A DNA stretch of 7,718 nucleotides, taken from NCBI GenBank assembly GCA_007127575.1, contig SKZC01000083.1, forward strand, positions 1-7,718. Reading direction: 5' to 3'. Position 1 is the first letter of the stretch. Every line of letters begins with the position of its first letter. The position numbers were made by a program, and so were the translations under genes. Shown here one piece after another: positions 1-6,813 of the stretch. The notes under the pieces were generated by a model. It saw only the letters and a program-made list of their open reading frames with translations, was not told where the DNA came from and searched no databases. This DNA comes from Gemmatimonadota bacterium (lineage in GTDB: Bacteria > Gemmatimonadota > Gemmatimonadetes > Longimicrobiales > Gaopeijiaceae).

Positions 1-836
1 CGGGCTTTGCTGGCCTTGGCTCGGAACCGGTCCACGAACCGCTGGTGATGGGCCATCTCCCGTTCCCGAACCTCGAGCTCCTTCTCCCGGCGGGCCCGCT
101 CCTCCAGCTTGGCCTTCCCGAAGGTCGTATAGTTGCCCGGGTAGAGCTCCACCGTCTCGTAGTCCACGTCCAGGATGTGGGTGGCCACGTTTTCCAGAAA
201 GCGGTGATCGTGGGAGATGACCACCACCGGCCCCGAAAAGTTGGTGAGGAACGTCTCTAGCCACCGGATGGAGAGGATGTCCAGGTGGTTCGTGGGCTCG
301 TCCAGGAGGAGGGCGTCCGGAGAAGCCGCCAGCGTCTGGGCCAGAAGGACCCGGAGCTTGAAGCCCCCGGACAGGGTCTCGATGGGGTCGGGGTGGAGGT
401 CCGCAGGAATCCCGAGTCCTTCCAGGATGGAGGCGGCCCGGGCCTCAGCACTGTAGCCGTCGTGCCGTTGGACCGTCTCCTCCAGTCGGGAGAATCGCTC
501 CGCATCGAAGGAGTCCTCCGCCCGGGCCAGGATCTCTTCCTTCTCCACCATGGCCTCCCAGAGCTCCCGGTTCCCCATGAGAGCCACATCCAGTATGCGT
601 TCGCCCTGGTAGCGGAACTGGTCCTGTCGGAGAACTCCCAATTGGACGCTCTTGGGGATGGCCACGGAGCCCCCGGTGGGCTCCACGTCTCCGGAGAGGA
701 TGTTCAGGAGGGTGGTCTTCCCCGATCCGTTGGCCCCCACCAGGCCGTAGCGTTCACCGGGATTGAGCTGAAAGGTGGCACCGGAGAAGAGGGTCCGGTC
801 CCCGTAGGCCATGGTCAGGTTGGAGACGGAGATCAT
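1..836 (-). CDS. ybiT: ABC-F family ATPase, YbiT-like (partial, C-terminal part beyond the window)
   Basis: ABC-F proteins are soluble twin-ATPase proteins that bind the ribosomal E site and relieve stalled or idle translation complexes. The first 278 codons are present and the frame is still open at base 1, so the second ATPase domain lies outside. Visible in order: Walker A GANGSGKT (about residues 34-41), signature LSGGF (155-159), Walker B LLLDE followed by PTNHLD (176-186), the SHD switch (208-210), and a charged helical linker (about 240-278) at the place of the P-site tRNA interaction motif. Segments such as LRQDQF, MGNRELW, DGYSAEARA, LGIP and PGNY, and the linker end FVDRFRAKASKA, match my memory of E. 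coli YbiT better than EttA or Uup. The start is ATG at 836-834. No good Shine-Dalgarno precedes it (only AGGGA about 19 bases upstream), so the start rests on homology. It lies 63 bases downstream of the histidine kinase. An antibiotic-resistance ABC-F is less likely, given the YbiT-like sequence. Confidence 0.93.
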   Translation of the reverse strand, partial: MISVSNLTMAYGDRTLFSGATFQLNPGERYGLVGANGSGKTTLLNILSGDVEPTGGSVAIPKSVQLGVLRQDQFRYQGERILDVALMGNRELWEAMVEKEEILARAEDSFDAERFSRLEETVQRHDGYSAEARAASILEGLGIPADLHPDPIETLSGGFKLRVLLAQTLAASPDALLLDEPTNHLDILSIRWLETFLTNFSGPVVVISHDHRFLENVATHILDVDYETVELYPGNYTTFGKAKLEERARREKELEVREREMAHHQRFVDRFRAKASKA

Positions 837-899
837 ACCGAAAATCTACAGTCCGTCCCTCACCCATGAAGGGGGGCACCCTCCGGAAGGGAGTGAAGG

Positions 900-1976
900 T
901 CACCCGTCCGCGACGGGAAACCGGAGGTGGACGTTGGTGCCGACTCCGGGTTCGCTGGTGACGTCCACGGAGCCCCGGCTCTGCTTCACCACCCCAAAGA
1001 CCATGGAGAGCCCCAGGCCCGACCGGTCCCCCTGTTCTCGGGTGGTGAAGTACGGCTCGAAGATCCGGTTTCGGACCTCCTCGCCCATTCCGTGCCCCGT
1101 GTCCGAGATCTCCAGGGAGACGCGGGGACCCTCCGGGTGCTGGATCCGGTGCACCCGGATCCGGAGGGTGCCGCCGTTAGGCATGGCATCCGTGGCATTC
1201 TCCACCAGGTGAAGGATGATCTGGGAAATGGGACGGGGGTCCGCCTGGACCCGGCACTCCTGGGACAGCTCGAGCTCCAGCTCGATTCCGGGTTCCAGAA
1301 GTCGGCGAATCTCACTCTCCTGACTCCGGACCACCTCGGCCAGATCCAAAGCTTTGGGGATGAGGACGCGCCTTCGACTGAAGGAAAGGAGGCTCTCCGT
1401 GAGCTCCGCCGCCCTCCGGGCCCCGGATCGGATCTCTTCCACGTCGGGCCGAAGGGGGTGTCCTGGCGGGAGGTCCGTGAGAAGAAGCTCGGCGTGGCCC
1501 TTGATGGCGGTGAGGATGTTGTTGAAGTCGTGGGCGATTCCCCCTGCGAGACGACCTACCGCTTCCAGCTTCTGCGCCTCCCGAAGCCGCTCCTCCATCT
1601 CCACCCGATCCGTGACGTCTCGAAGGGTGACCACCACCCCTTCAACCTCCGGATCGTCCAGGAGGTTACGGCCGGAGGCCTCCACATGCCGGATCTCCTG
1701 GCTACGATGGACGAGCCGGATCAGGCTGGGGCCCGGGAGCTCTCCCCCCTCCACGAGCACCTGAAAGTCCTCCCGGAGCCGTTCCCGGTCCTCCGGGTGC
1801 ACGAATTCAAAGCCATTTCGGTCCAGGAGCTCCTCCGAAGGGTGTCCCAGGAGCGGCTCGATGGTGGGACTTACGTAGCGGAGGTTCCCTTTTTCGTCGG
1901 CGACGATGAGGACTTCGGCCAGGCTCTCCGCCATGGCCTGAAAGCTGGGGCGGTATTCCACCCGATGAGAGGACAA
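900..1976 (-). CDS. PAS-domain sensor histidine kinase, soluble, without receiver domain
   Basis: Predicted cytoplasmic two-component kinase of 358 residues. An N-terminal PAS fold occupies about residues 10-125 and ends in the VTLRDVTDR-type PAC segment. A short helix leads to the HisKA dimerisation region with GGIAHDFNNIL, in which His149 is the expected phosphoacceptor. The ATP-binding domain follows: N box LVENATDAM (Asn260), G1 DTGHGM (292-297), F box FEPYFTT (306-312), G2 GLGLS (320-324) and GVGT (344-347). There is no hydrophobic segment, so the stimulus should be cytoplasmic or relayed by a partner. Kinases with this HDFNNIL box often end in a receiver domain. This one stops just after the ATPase domain, and no response regulator gene is in the window, so its partner is unknown. 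The start is taken as TTG at 1976-1974, six bases after the channel stop and preceded by GGAG. An in-frame ATG at 1934-1932 lacks an obvious ribosome binding site and would cut into the PAS domain. Confidence 0.93.
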   Translation of the reverse strand: MSSHRVEYRPSFQAMAESLAEVLIVADEKGNLRYVSPTIEPLLGHPSEELLDRNGFEFVHPEDRERLREDFQVLVEGGELPGPSLIRLVHRSQEIRHVEASGRNLLDDPEVEGVVVTLRDVTDRVEMEERLREAQKLEAVGRLAGGIAHDFNNILTAIKGHAELLLTDLPPGHPLRPDVEEIRSGARRAAELTESLLSFSRRRVLIPKALDLAEVVRSQESEIRRLLEPGIELELELSQECRVQADPRPISQIILHLVENATDAMPNGGTLRIRVHRIQHPEGPRVSLEISDTGHGMGEEVRNRIFEPYFTTREQGDRSGLGLSMVFGVVKQSRGSVDVTSEPGVGTNVHLRFPVADG

Positions 1977-1982
1977 GGCGGG

Positions 1983-2810
1983 TTACTCCAGCTTGTGAAG
2001 GTGAACGTCTCGCTGTGGATAGGGGATGGAGCAGCCCGCCGTTTCCAGACCCTCCTTCAACCGGCGGTTCAGGTCCCACCGGAGCGCCCAGTAGTCGGAG
2101 GCGTTGCACCATGGACGGACTACGAAGTCCACGGAGCTGTCCCCCAGCTCGTGGACCGCCACCGTCGGGGCCGGTTCCGAAAGGACGCGATCATCGGAAC
2201 CCAGGATCTGCAGGATGGTGTCTCGGGTCACCTGCAGGTCGTCATCGTAGGAGACGCCCATCACCAGGTCCACCCGGCGAGTATCGTTGGCCGAGTAATT
2301 CTTCATAACCTGCCCGTAGGCCTGGGAGTTGGGGACCACCACCTTCACGTTGTCTCCGGTGTGAAGGGTTGTGGAGAAAATCCCGATCTCCTTCACCGTG
2401 CCGGCGGTGCCCGCCACCTCCACCCAGTGACCCACCGAGAAGGGACGAAACACCAGGAGCATAACTCCGGAGGCGAAGTTGGCCAGGGTCCCCTGCAGGG
2501 CCAGGCCCACCGCCAAGCCGGCGGCACCCACTACTGCGATGAAGGAGGCGGTGGGAACCCCGAAGATCCCCAGGACGGCGATGATCACAAAGGCCATGAG
2601 GCCCCAGTAGACGAGGCCTGCCGCGAAGGGAACCAGGGTGGCGTCCACCCCGGTGACTCCCATTCGAGTTTGGAGGACTGTCCGGATCCGGCGAGCTACC
2701 CAGGCGCCGGCGAAAAGGACGAGGAGAGCTCCCAGGGCGCTCATGCCCCATTCGGCGGTTCGGTCCATGAGGGCCTGGGTGGTGGCCCCGAAGTCGATCC
2801 CGTCGTCCAT
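1983..2810 (-). CDS. mscS: MscS-family small-conductance mechanosensitive channel
   Basis: Inner-membrane channel that opens under membrane tension and releases solutes during hypo-osmotic shock; family members are homoheptamers. The 275 residues are close to the 286 of E. coli MscS. Hydrophobic helices lie at about 21-41, 58-82 and 86-120. The third carries the glycine/alanine-rich pore motif (95-115, containing GAAGLAVGLALQG) and is followed by FRPF (121-124). The beta domain follows (about 125-175, with VVPNS at 159-163), then the alpha-beta cytoplasmic vestibule, ending in the typical SIPYPQRDVHL. No extra N-terminal helices or cyclic-nucleotide domain are present, so this is the minimal architecture. 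ATG at 2810 is preceded by AGGAG with a seven-base gap (plus-strand 2818-2822), which supports the start. It lies 59 bases after the dehydrogenase and six bases before the histidine kinase, which suggests co-transcription with the kinase. Confidence 0.96.
   Translation of the reverse strand: MDDGIDFGATTQALMDRTAEWGMSALGALLVLFAGAWVARRIRTVLQTRMGVTGVDATLVPFAAGLVYWGLMAFVIIAVLGIFGVPTASFIAVVGAAGLAVGLALQGTLANFASGVMLLVFRPFSVGHWVEVAGTAGTVKEIGIFSTTLHTGDNVKVVVPNSQAYGQVMKNYSANDTRRVDLVMGVSYDDDLQVTRDTILQILGSDDRVLSEPAPTVAVHELGDSSVDFVVRPWCNASDYWALRWDLNRRLKEGLETAGCSIPYPQRDVHLHKLE
1986..1989 (-). promoter_or_regulatory. Ribosome binding site for the TTG-initiated histidine kinase
   Basis: GGAG lies inside the last sense codons of the channel gene (CTG GAG TAA), nine bases before the TTG taken as the kinase start. 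It supports the TTG over the later ATG and implies that ribosomes ending on the channel gene could re-initiate on the kinase. Confidence 0.55.
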
Positions 2811-2869
2811 CTCGGTTCTCCTGGAGTGAGGGAGGTGAGGAGCCGTTCATCGACTCCAAGCCGGTGGGG

Positions 2870-3856
2870 TCAGGCGCCGGTTGCCACCAGGGCGTCGCTG
2901 ATCTCCCGCAGGCGCGTCCGGGCCTCCGGATCGTTCGCCTGTTCGTGGGCCTCAGCAGGATCCACGCCGTTATAGTATCCGCCGGACCCCACCTCCTCGT
3001 CCAGAAGGAGCTGCATCACCGCTTCCGCACCCTCCTCCACCGAGCTTCGGGGTTCCGCTCCCCGGGAGAGGACCATCTCCGTGTCCATGAAGGTGGCGGG
3101 ATGGAGGGCGTTCACGACGACTCCGGTGCCGTCCAGCTCTTCGGCCAGATCGAAGGCGTGCATGATCTGGGCCAGCTTGCTTTGGGCGTAGCCACCTCCA
3201 TCGGTGTAGCCCTCCTCCAACATGACGTCGTCGAAATCGATGGGGCGCTGGGCCGCCGAGGCCACGTTCACGACCCGGGCCGGGGCGCTCTCCAGGAGGC
3301 GAGGGAGAAGGAGGTCCGTGAGGAGGTAATGGGAAAGGTAGTTCACCTGGAAATGGAGCTCGTAGCCATCCTCGCTCAAAACCCGGCCGTCCTCCGCCTC
3401 CAGCCACACCCCGGCGTTGTTCACCAGCAGGTCCAGCCGGGAGTAGTTCTCCACCACCGTGTTCACCAGCTCCCGAACCTGGTTCAGAGAGGCCAGGTCG
3501 GCGGGGTAGAAGGATGCGGACCCTCCGGACCCCCGGATGGCCTCCACCACTTCCATTCCTCGCTCCAGGTTTCGCCCGTGGACGATGACGTGGAAGCCTT
3601 CGGACCCCAGGCGGAGGGCTACCTCTCGCCCCAACCCCGACGTGGACCCCGTCACCAGCGCCACCCCCGGCTCCTGAGGCTGATCGGAGTAGAATGAAGC
3701 GGGAGCCGCCTGGACGGCCCCGTCCGGGGACGCGGCCTGAGACGATGAGGCGACAGCGAGGGAGGCCAACGCCAGGAGCAGGGCCGAGGGAACGCGTCGC
3801 ACCCCTCGATGGAGGAACGTTTCCTTACTCTCCACCGTCACCGCAGCTCTACTCAT
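2870..3856 (-). CDS. Short-chain dehydrogenase/reductase with N-terminal export signal
   Basis: NAD(P)-dependent oxidoreductase of the classical SDR fold, in sequence style near the retinol dehydrogenase/WW-oxidoreductase-like branch; substrate unknown. Of 328 residues, about 65-328 form the SDR domain. Visible motifs are cofactor loop TGSTSGLG (69-76), HGRN (93-96, whose Arg hints at NADP), AD (119-120), NNAG (146-149), structural Asn172, catalytic Ser200, YAQSK (Tyr223, Lys227) and HPATFMDT (252-259). Residues 19-42 look like a signal peptide: VRR, then a leucine/alanine-rich core, then SSSQA before ASPDG. Export is unusual for this family. An arginine pair is present but the rest of a Tat motif is not. 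The start at ATG 3856 has no AGGAGG, only a run of seven Gs about six bases upstream. A GTG at residue 19 would give a more compact signal peptide, so the exact start is uncertain. It is 59 bases upstream of the channel gene. Confidence 0.92.
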   Translation of the reverse strand: MSRAAVTVESKETFLHRGVRRVPSALLLALASLAVASSSQAASPDGAVQAAPASFYSDQPQEPGVALVTGSTSGLGREVALRLGSEGFHVIVHGRNLERGMEVVEAIRGSGGSASFYPADLASLNQVRELVNTVVENYSRLDLLVNNAGVWLEAEDGRVLSEDGYELHFQVNYLSHYLLTDLLLPRLLESAPARVVNVASAAQRPIDFDDVMLEEGYTDGGGYAQSKLAQIMHAFDLAEELDGTGVVVNALHPATFMDTEMVLSRGAEPRSSVEEGAEAVMQLLLDEEVGSGGYYNGVDPAEAHEQANDPEARTRLREISDALVATGA

Positions 3857-3965
3857 CCTGGCCCCCCCGGCGCGTGAGTCCCATGGCTCTGTGTCGTCCC
3901 CCTACTACGGACCAAGTGCTCCAAGGGGTCCAGGGCAACCCTTCAGAACCGTCGTCCCGCGTTCC

Positions 3966-5009
3966 TCAGTGAGGGTGTGGAGCCTCCTCATAGTGCTCCC
4001 GTAGGAGGTCTCGTCCGAAGTCCCCGTCGAAGTCCCTCCAGACGGAGTGAATGTGGTTCGCCTCGTTCTGTGTGTTGTCGTACTCCACCAGAAACGTGGG
4101 CCCCTGGATCCGATAGTAGTGCGGCTCCCCCGGCTGGAGAGATCCGGCCCAGACGAACCCCACCTCGGAGAGGCCCGAGGCCTGGATCCGCTCCCTCCGC
4201 TCCCGGGCCAGGTCATCCGCCATCCGGGATAGGTACTCGTCCAGAAGCAGGACGAGCTGGTCCACCTGTTGGGAGCTGAGCTCCGCTACCGAGATGCCTG
4301 CGGGAGAGAGGGGGTCTACCTGGAGCGCGTTCCCGGTGATGATGTCCCTCGGCGTCTCCGTGTCCACCACGGCCACGTCCTGCTGCTCCGGGCTCAGGGA
4401 GCGCACCAGGCTCCGGGCCAGGTCCTCCTCCGCCGCCAACGGCCGGAGCCCCTCACGGGACCCCTCCCTCACCTGAGCGGGGTTGGCACCGAAGAATGCC
4501 GGAGCCCACGCCACCGGTGCGCCGTCCACCACGGTGAAGTTCAGGGAGAGGTGGTGGCCCTCGAAGCGCCAACCCCAGGGGGCACTGCCGCCCGGTTCTC
4601 CAAAAATGGAGACGTAGTAGAGGTCCGGGTCCCGGACGTCCGGGTTTCCTCCCAGCTCCCGGAGGACCAGTTCCAGCTCCATGATCGTGCTGGCCTTGAG
4701 GTACCCCTCCTGGCTGAGCCCGCTCTCCAGCAGAGTGGAGGTTCGCTCCCTCTGTTCGTCGGTGAGCTCTCCCAGGGAAAGTCCCCGCCGCTCCCGGGGG
4801 ATGAAGTGCCAGTTGAAGCGCTCCTGATCCTGGAAGGAGAAGTGCGCCGCCGCCCTCTGGTCCGGGGTGAGGACCTCCAGGAAGCCGGAGGCGGCGTGGG
4901 CCATCTCCTCGGCGGATCCCGTCGGCGGGGCTCCCTGGCCTTCCGGGATGGCCAAGAGGAGGAGGAGGGTGGCGAAGCCCGTGACGGCGATACCCTGAGG
5001 ACGGTCCAT
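3966..5009 (-). CDS. DUF3500 family protein, predicted secreted
   Basis: Member of the uncharacterised DUF3500 family; no reaction can be assigned. The 347 residues fit my memory of the family's usual length. Residues 1-26 form a signal peptide (MDRPQG, a leucine-rich core at about 8-21, then IPEGQG-APP), so the mature protein should be outside the cytoplasm. Characteristic segments are FNWHFIPRERRGL (65-77), a helical stretch with LELVLRELGG (112-121), GWRFEGHHLSLNF (146-158), FFGANPA (172-178), LSPEQQ (205-210) and a C-terminal block GSLQPGEPHYYRIQGP (289-304) running into NEANHIHSVWRDFDGDFG (315-332). Histidines in these blocks (68, 152, 153, 297, 319, 321) could form a metal or substrate site, which is inference. 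The frame extends to a GTG at 5069, but ATG at 5009 is preferred because AGGAG lies six bases before it and the signal peptide follows directly. It stands 109 bases upstream of the dehydrogenase and diverges from the transporter. Confidence 0.9.
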   Translation of the reverse strand: MDRPQGIAVTGFATLLLLLAIPEGQGAPPTGSAEEMAHAASGFLEVLTPDQRAAAHFSFQDQERFNWHFIPRERRGLSLGELTDEQRERTSTLLESGLSQEGYLKASTIMELELVLRELGGNPDVRDPDLYYVSIFGEPGGSAPWGWRFEGHHLSLNFTVVDGAPVAWAPAFFGANPAQVREGSREGLRPLAAEEDLARSLVRSLSPEQQDVAVVDTETPRDIITGNALQVDPLSPAGISVAELSSQQVDQLVLLLDEYLSRMADDLARERRERIQASGLSEVGFVWAGSLQPGEPHYYRIQGPTFLVEYDNTQNEANHIHSVWRDFDGDFGRDLLREHYEEAPHPH

Positions 5010-5234
5010 GGTCGTCTCCTGGCTGTCGGCGGCCGACGGGAACGGAGGTCGAGCCCACTTCCCCGCCACCGGTCCACACCCGTACCATTCGAGCCCGGGG
5101 AGGAAAAGGCAAGGGTCAACGATTGAGGCTTCCCCCCATGGCGGCAGTCGGTGCGTGGAGGTACTCTACCTCGCCGTGGCTGAGGCGCACGAGTGGAGGG
5201 CCCGGGGTTCGTCCAGGAATCGAGAGAGAGGGGC
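5010..5234. promoter_or_regulatory. Divergent intergenic region between DUF3500 gene and transporter gene
   Basis: These 225 bases separate two genes that point away from each other, so promoters for both must lie here or inside their 5' ends. I see the DUF3500 ribosome binding site and a purine-rich stretch (GAGAGAGAGGGG) before the transporter start. I do not see a convincing -35/-10 pair on either strand, nor a clear operator. Confidence 0.4.
5016..5020 (-). promoter_or_regulatory. Ribosome binding site deciding the DUF3500 start
   Basis: AGGAG on the minus strand lies six bases before ATG 5009. It selects this start over the GTG 60 bases upstream, and removes a 20-residue extension that would precede the signal peptide. 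Confidence 0.75.
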
Positions 5235-6617
5235 ATGAGCACAGCGATGGGAAGGCTTCTCAAGAAGACGGTGGACGTCCGGGACGGCGAGGTGGCTGCT
5301 CTGGGATGGTCCTTCGCCTACTTCTTCTTCGTCCTGGCGGCCTACTTCGTCATCCGGCCCATCCGGGACGCCATGGGGATTGCCGGGGGAGTGGATAACC
5401 TGGCCTGGCTCTTCACGGGCACGCTTCTGGGGATGCTGATCCTGCACCCGGTCTTCACCTACATGGTCAAGACTTTTCCCCGCCGCGTCTTCGTGAGATG
5501 GATCTACCGGTTCTTCATCCTGAACCTGGTGGCCTTCTATCTCCTCTTTCAGTTCGCCGATGCGGACCAGAGCGTCTGGGTAGCCCGCTTCTTTTTCATT
5601 TGGACCAGTGTCTTCAATCTCTTCGTGGTGTCCATTTTCTGGTCGTTCATGACGGACACCTACCACCCGTCCCAGGGGAAGCGGCTCTTCGGGTTCGTAG
5701 CGGTGGGGGGGACGGTGGGGGCTATCACCGGCTCCACCATCACCGGAAGCCTGGTGGCTCTGTTCGGGACGGTGAACATGCTCCTCATTTCTGCGGCCCT
5801 CCTGGAGGCGGCGAGCTGGGCGTCCCACTACCTATCCCGGCAGGAAGGTCGTCTGGCCCGAGTGGTGGCGGACGACCCGGAGTCGGAGGCGGACCAGCGG
5901 GTTCTGGAGGAGGCGCCGGCGGAGGAGCGGGCCGACGAGGTCATCGGGGGGGGAGTGTTGGAGGGGATCAAGAACGTCCTGCGGTCACCCTACCTTTTGG
6001 GGATCGCCGCCTTCATGGCCCTCTTCACCATCGTGTCCACCTTCCTTTGGTTTCACCTTATGCACATCGTGGATCTGAACTACCCCGATGATCCCGATGG
6101 CCAAACCCGCCTCTTCGCCTACATGGAGGTGGCGGTGCAGTCCATGACTCTCATCACCCAGGTGTTCCTCACCGGCCGGATTCTTCGCTGGCTGGGGATC
6201 GGGCTGGCCCTCTCCTTTCTCCCGGTGGTGAGCCTCATCGGATTCGGGATCCTGGGGATGGCCCCCGTCCTCATCGTGGTGGTGCTCTTCCAGGTCTTCA
6301 GGCGGGCGTCGAACTTCGCCATCCAGCGCCCGGCTCGGGAGGTCCTGTACACGGTGCTTCCCCGTACGGACAAGTGGAAGGCGAAGAACTTCAACGACAC
6401 CTTCGTCTACCGCCTGGGCGATCAGGTGGGCGCCTGGTCCCATCACGGGATGATGGTGTGGATGGGCCTGGGGCTGTCCGCCGTGGCCTTCGCCATGGTC
6501 CCTGTCTCGGCTCTCTGGCTCGGCCTCGCCCTCTGGCTGGGCAAGCGGCACCGGGACTATGGGGGCTCCGGGCCTGAGCTCAAGGCGGTGAAGAAGGTGG
6601 CGGCCGACGTGGGCTGA
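5235..6617 (+). CDS. Twelve-helix MFS transporter, related to Npt-type NTP/NDP exchangers
   Basis: Inner-membrane transporter of 460 residues. Hydrophobic segments fall at about 21-41, 57-77, 87-106, 117-139, 150-175 and 177-198. A charged cytoplasmic loop follows (about 200-245, rich in Glu and Asp), then segments at about 252-273, 292-312, 318-335, 337-356, 395-411 and 412-436, giving the 6+6 layout of the major facilitator superfamily. Family-like motifs are FVIRPIRDAMGIAGG (38-52), SFMTDTYHPSQGKRLFG (137-153) and, before the last helices, RPAREVLYT (365-373) with KAKNFNDTFVYRLGDQVGA (382-400). These resemble proteins annotated as Npt1/Npt2-like nucleotide transporters, but the substrate cannot be read from the sequence. 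ATG 5235 is chosen over the upstream GTG 5193 because a GAGAGGGG stretch precedes it and little lies between it and the first helix. An ATG four codons later is also possible. It stands alone on the plus strand, and its 3' end converges on the hydrolase gene. Confidence 0.88.
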   Translation: MSTAMGRLLKKTVDVRDGEVAALGWSFAYFFFVLAAYFVIRPIRDAMGIAGGVDNLAWLFTGTLLGMLILHPVFTYMVKTFPRRVFVRWIYRFFILNLVAFYLLFQFADADQSVWVARFFFIWTSVFNLFVVSIFWSFMTDTYHPSQGKRLFGFVAVGGTVGAITGSTITGSLVALFGTVNMLLISAALLEAASWASHYLSRQEGRLARVVADDPESEADQRVLEEAPAEERADEVIGGGVLEGIKNVLRSPYLLGIAAFMALFTIVSTFLWFHLMHIVDLNYPDDPDGQTRLFAYMEVAVQSMTLITQVFLTGRILRWLGIGLALSFLPVVSLIGFGILGMAPVLIVVVLFQVFRRASNFAIQRPAREVLYTVLPRTDKWKAKNFNDTFVYRLGDQVGAWSHHGMMVWMGLGLSAVAFAMVPVSALWLGLALWLGKRHRDYGGSGPELKAVKKVAADVG

Positions 6618-6651
6618 CGCCTATCGGGGGCCGGGGCCTCTGGTCGGGAGG

Positions 6652-6655
6652 TTAG
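6652..6655. repeat. Left copy of putative target-site duplication (TTAG)
   Basis: TTAG directly abuts the outer end of the left inverted-repeat arm. An identical TTAG abuts the right arm at 6814-6817. Direct repeats placed exactly at the boundaries of a perfect inverted repeat are the usual trace of transposition. Confidence 0.6.
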
Positions 6656-6678
6656 TACCTCGTTGCGGAAGTCCGCGT
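6656..6678 (+). repeat. Left terminal inverted repeat, 23 bp
   Basis: Its reverse complement equals 6791-6813 without mismatch. It contains a smaller imperfect palindrome, GCGGA-AG-TCCGC (6665-6676), a possible protein-recognition site. Confidence 0.9.
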
Positions 6679-6687
6679 TAACACCGA

Positions 6688-6784
6688 GAGCGTCGAAGCG
6701 CCGCTCCAGGTAGGCGCGAGGACGAGGCATAGCAGCGCTACGTTGAGGAGGAGCAACGACGCTGGAGCGGATGCAGCGGCGCTC
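6688..6784. repeat. Nested inverted repeats inside the insertion element
   Basis: Three further pairings continue inward from the terminal arms. GAGCGTCG at 6688-6695 pairs with CGGCGCTC at 6777-6784, with one G-U pair. CCGCTCCAG at 6701-6709 pairs perfectly with CTGGAGCGG at 6762-6770. Two hairpins then fill the tip: GTAG/CTAC plus CGC/GCG with one bulged G (6710-6741), and CGTTG/CAACG (6741-6758) around the loop AGGAGGAG. The whole would form a long stem with a branched head. Paired bases were found by eye; no folding energy was computed. Confidence 0.6.
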
Positions 6785-6790
6785 GAATGT

Positions 6791-6813
6791 ACGCGGACTT
6801 CCGCAACGAGGTA
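6791..6813 (-). repeat. Right terminal inverted repeat, 23 bp
   Basis: Perfect reverse complement of the left arm. Its outer end is one base short of the hydrolase stop codon. Confidence 0.9.

Larger units (their letters stand above)
6656..6813. mobile_element. MITE-like non-autonomous insertion element, 158 bp
   Basis: The element is bounded by a 23-base perfect inverted repeat (6656-6678 and 6791-6813), starts with TACCTCGTTGC, and is flanked by TTAG on both sides. It has no coding capacity and so would need a transposase supplied in trans. TTAG fits the YTAR target that I recall for IS5-type and IS701 elements. If instead the terminal TA of each arm is the duplicated target, the repeat shrinks to 21 bases and the pattern fits TA-targeting IS630/Tc1-type MITEs; the adjacent TTAG pair would then be chance. 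The element occupies nearly all the space between two convergent genes, so its RNA hairpin may also act as a transcription barrier, though no uridine tract follows. No second copy was noticed in the window. The mobility claim is inferred from structure alone. Confidence 0.68.

Noticed and set aside
837..899. Possible terminator in the 63-base gap before the ABC-F gene (CCCT-CCGGA-AGGG at about 880-892).
   Set aside because: The stem is only four pairs and no T-tract follows it, so nothing can be called.
927..2975. A 682-codon open frame on the plus strand.
   Set aside because: It lies antisense across the histidine kinase, the channel and the dehydrogenase end. Its translation is low-complexity (Gly, His, Asp, Pro rich) with no recognisable domain, while the minus strand encodes clear families. 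It is a by-product of high GC content.
3862..3868. Run of seven Cs (Gs on the coding strand) just before the dehydrogenase ATG as a phase-variation tract.
   Set aside because: It is short, lies outside the frame, and could simply serve as a poor ribosome binding site. There is no evidence of length variation in one sequence.
3923..3943. Weak hairpin AAGGG...CCCTT between the DUF3500 and dehydrogenase genes as an intrinsic terminator.
   Set aside because: It has only five continuous pairs, an 11-base loop and no following T-tract on the minus strand, so it is too weak to call.
5114..5119. TTGACC on the minus strand as a -35 element for the DUF3500 gene.
   Set aside because: No -10-like hexamer occurs at 16-18 bases spacing; the sequence there is GGGCTC. 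A single hexamer is not enough.
6656..6813. Integron attC site or tRNA-like cloverleaf.
   Set aside because: The ends lack the RYYYAAC...GTTRRRY arrangement: both flanking TTAG copies have the same orientation instead of being inverted. There is no cassette array or integrase. The branch sizes do not match a tRNA, and no T-loop or anticodon arm is present.
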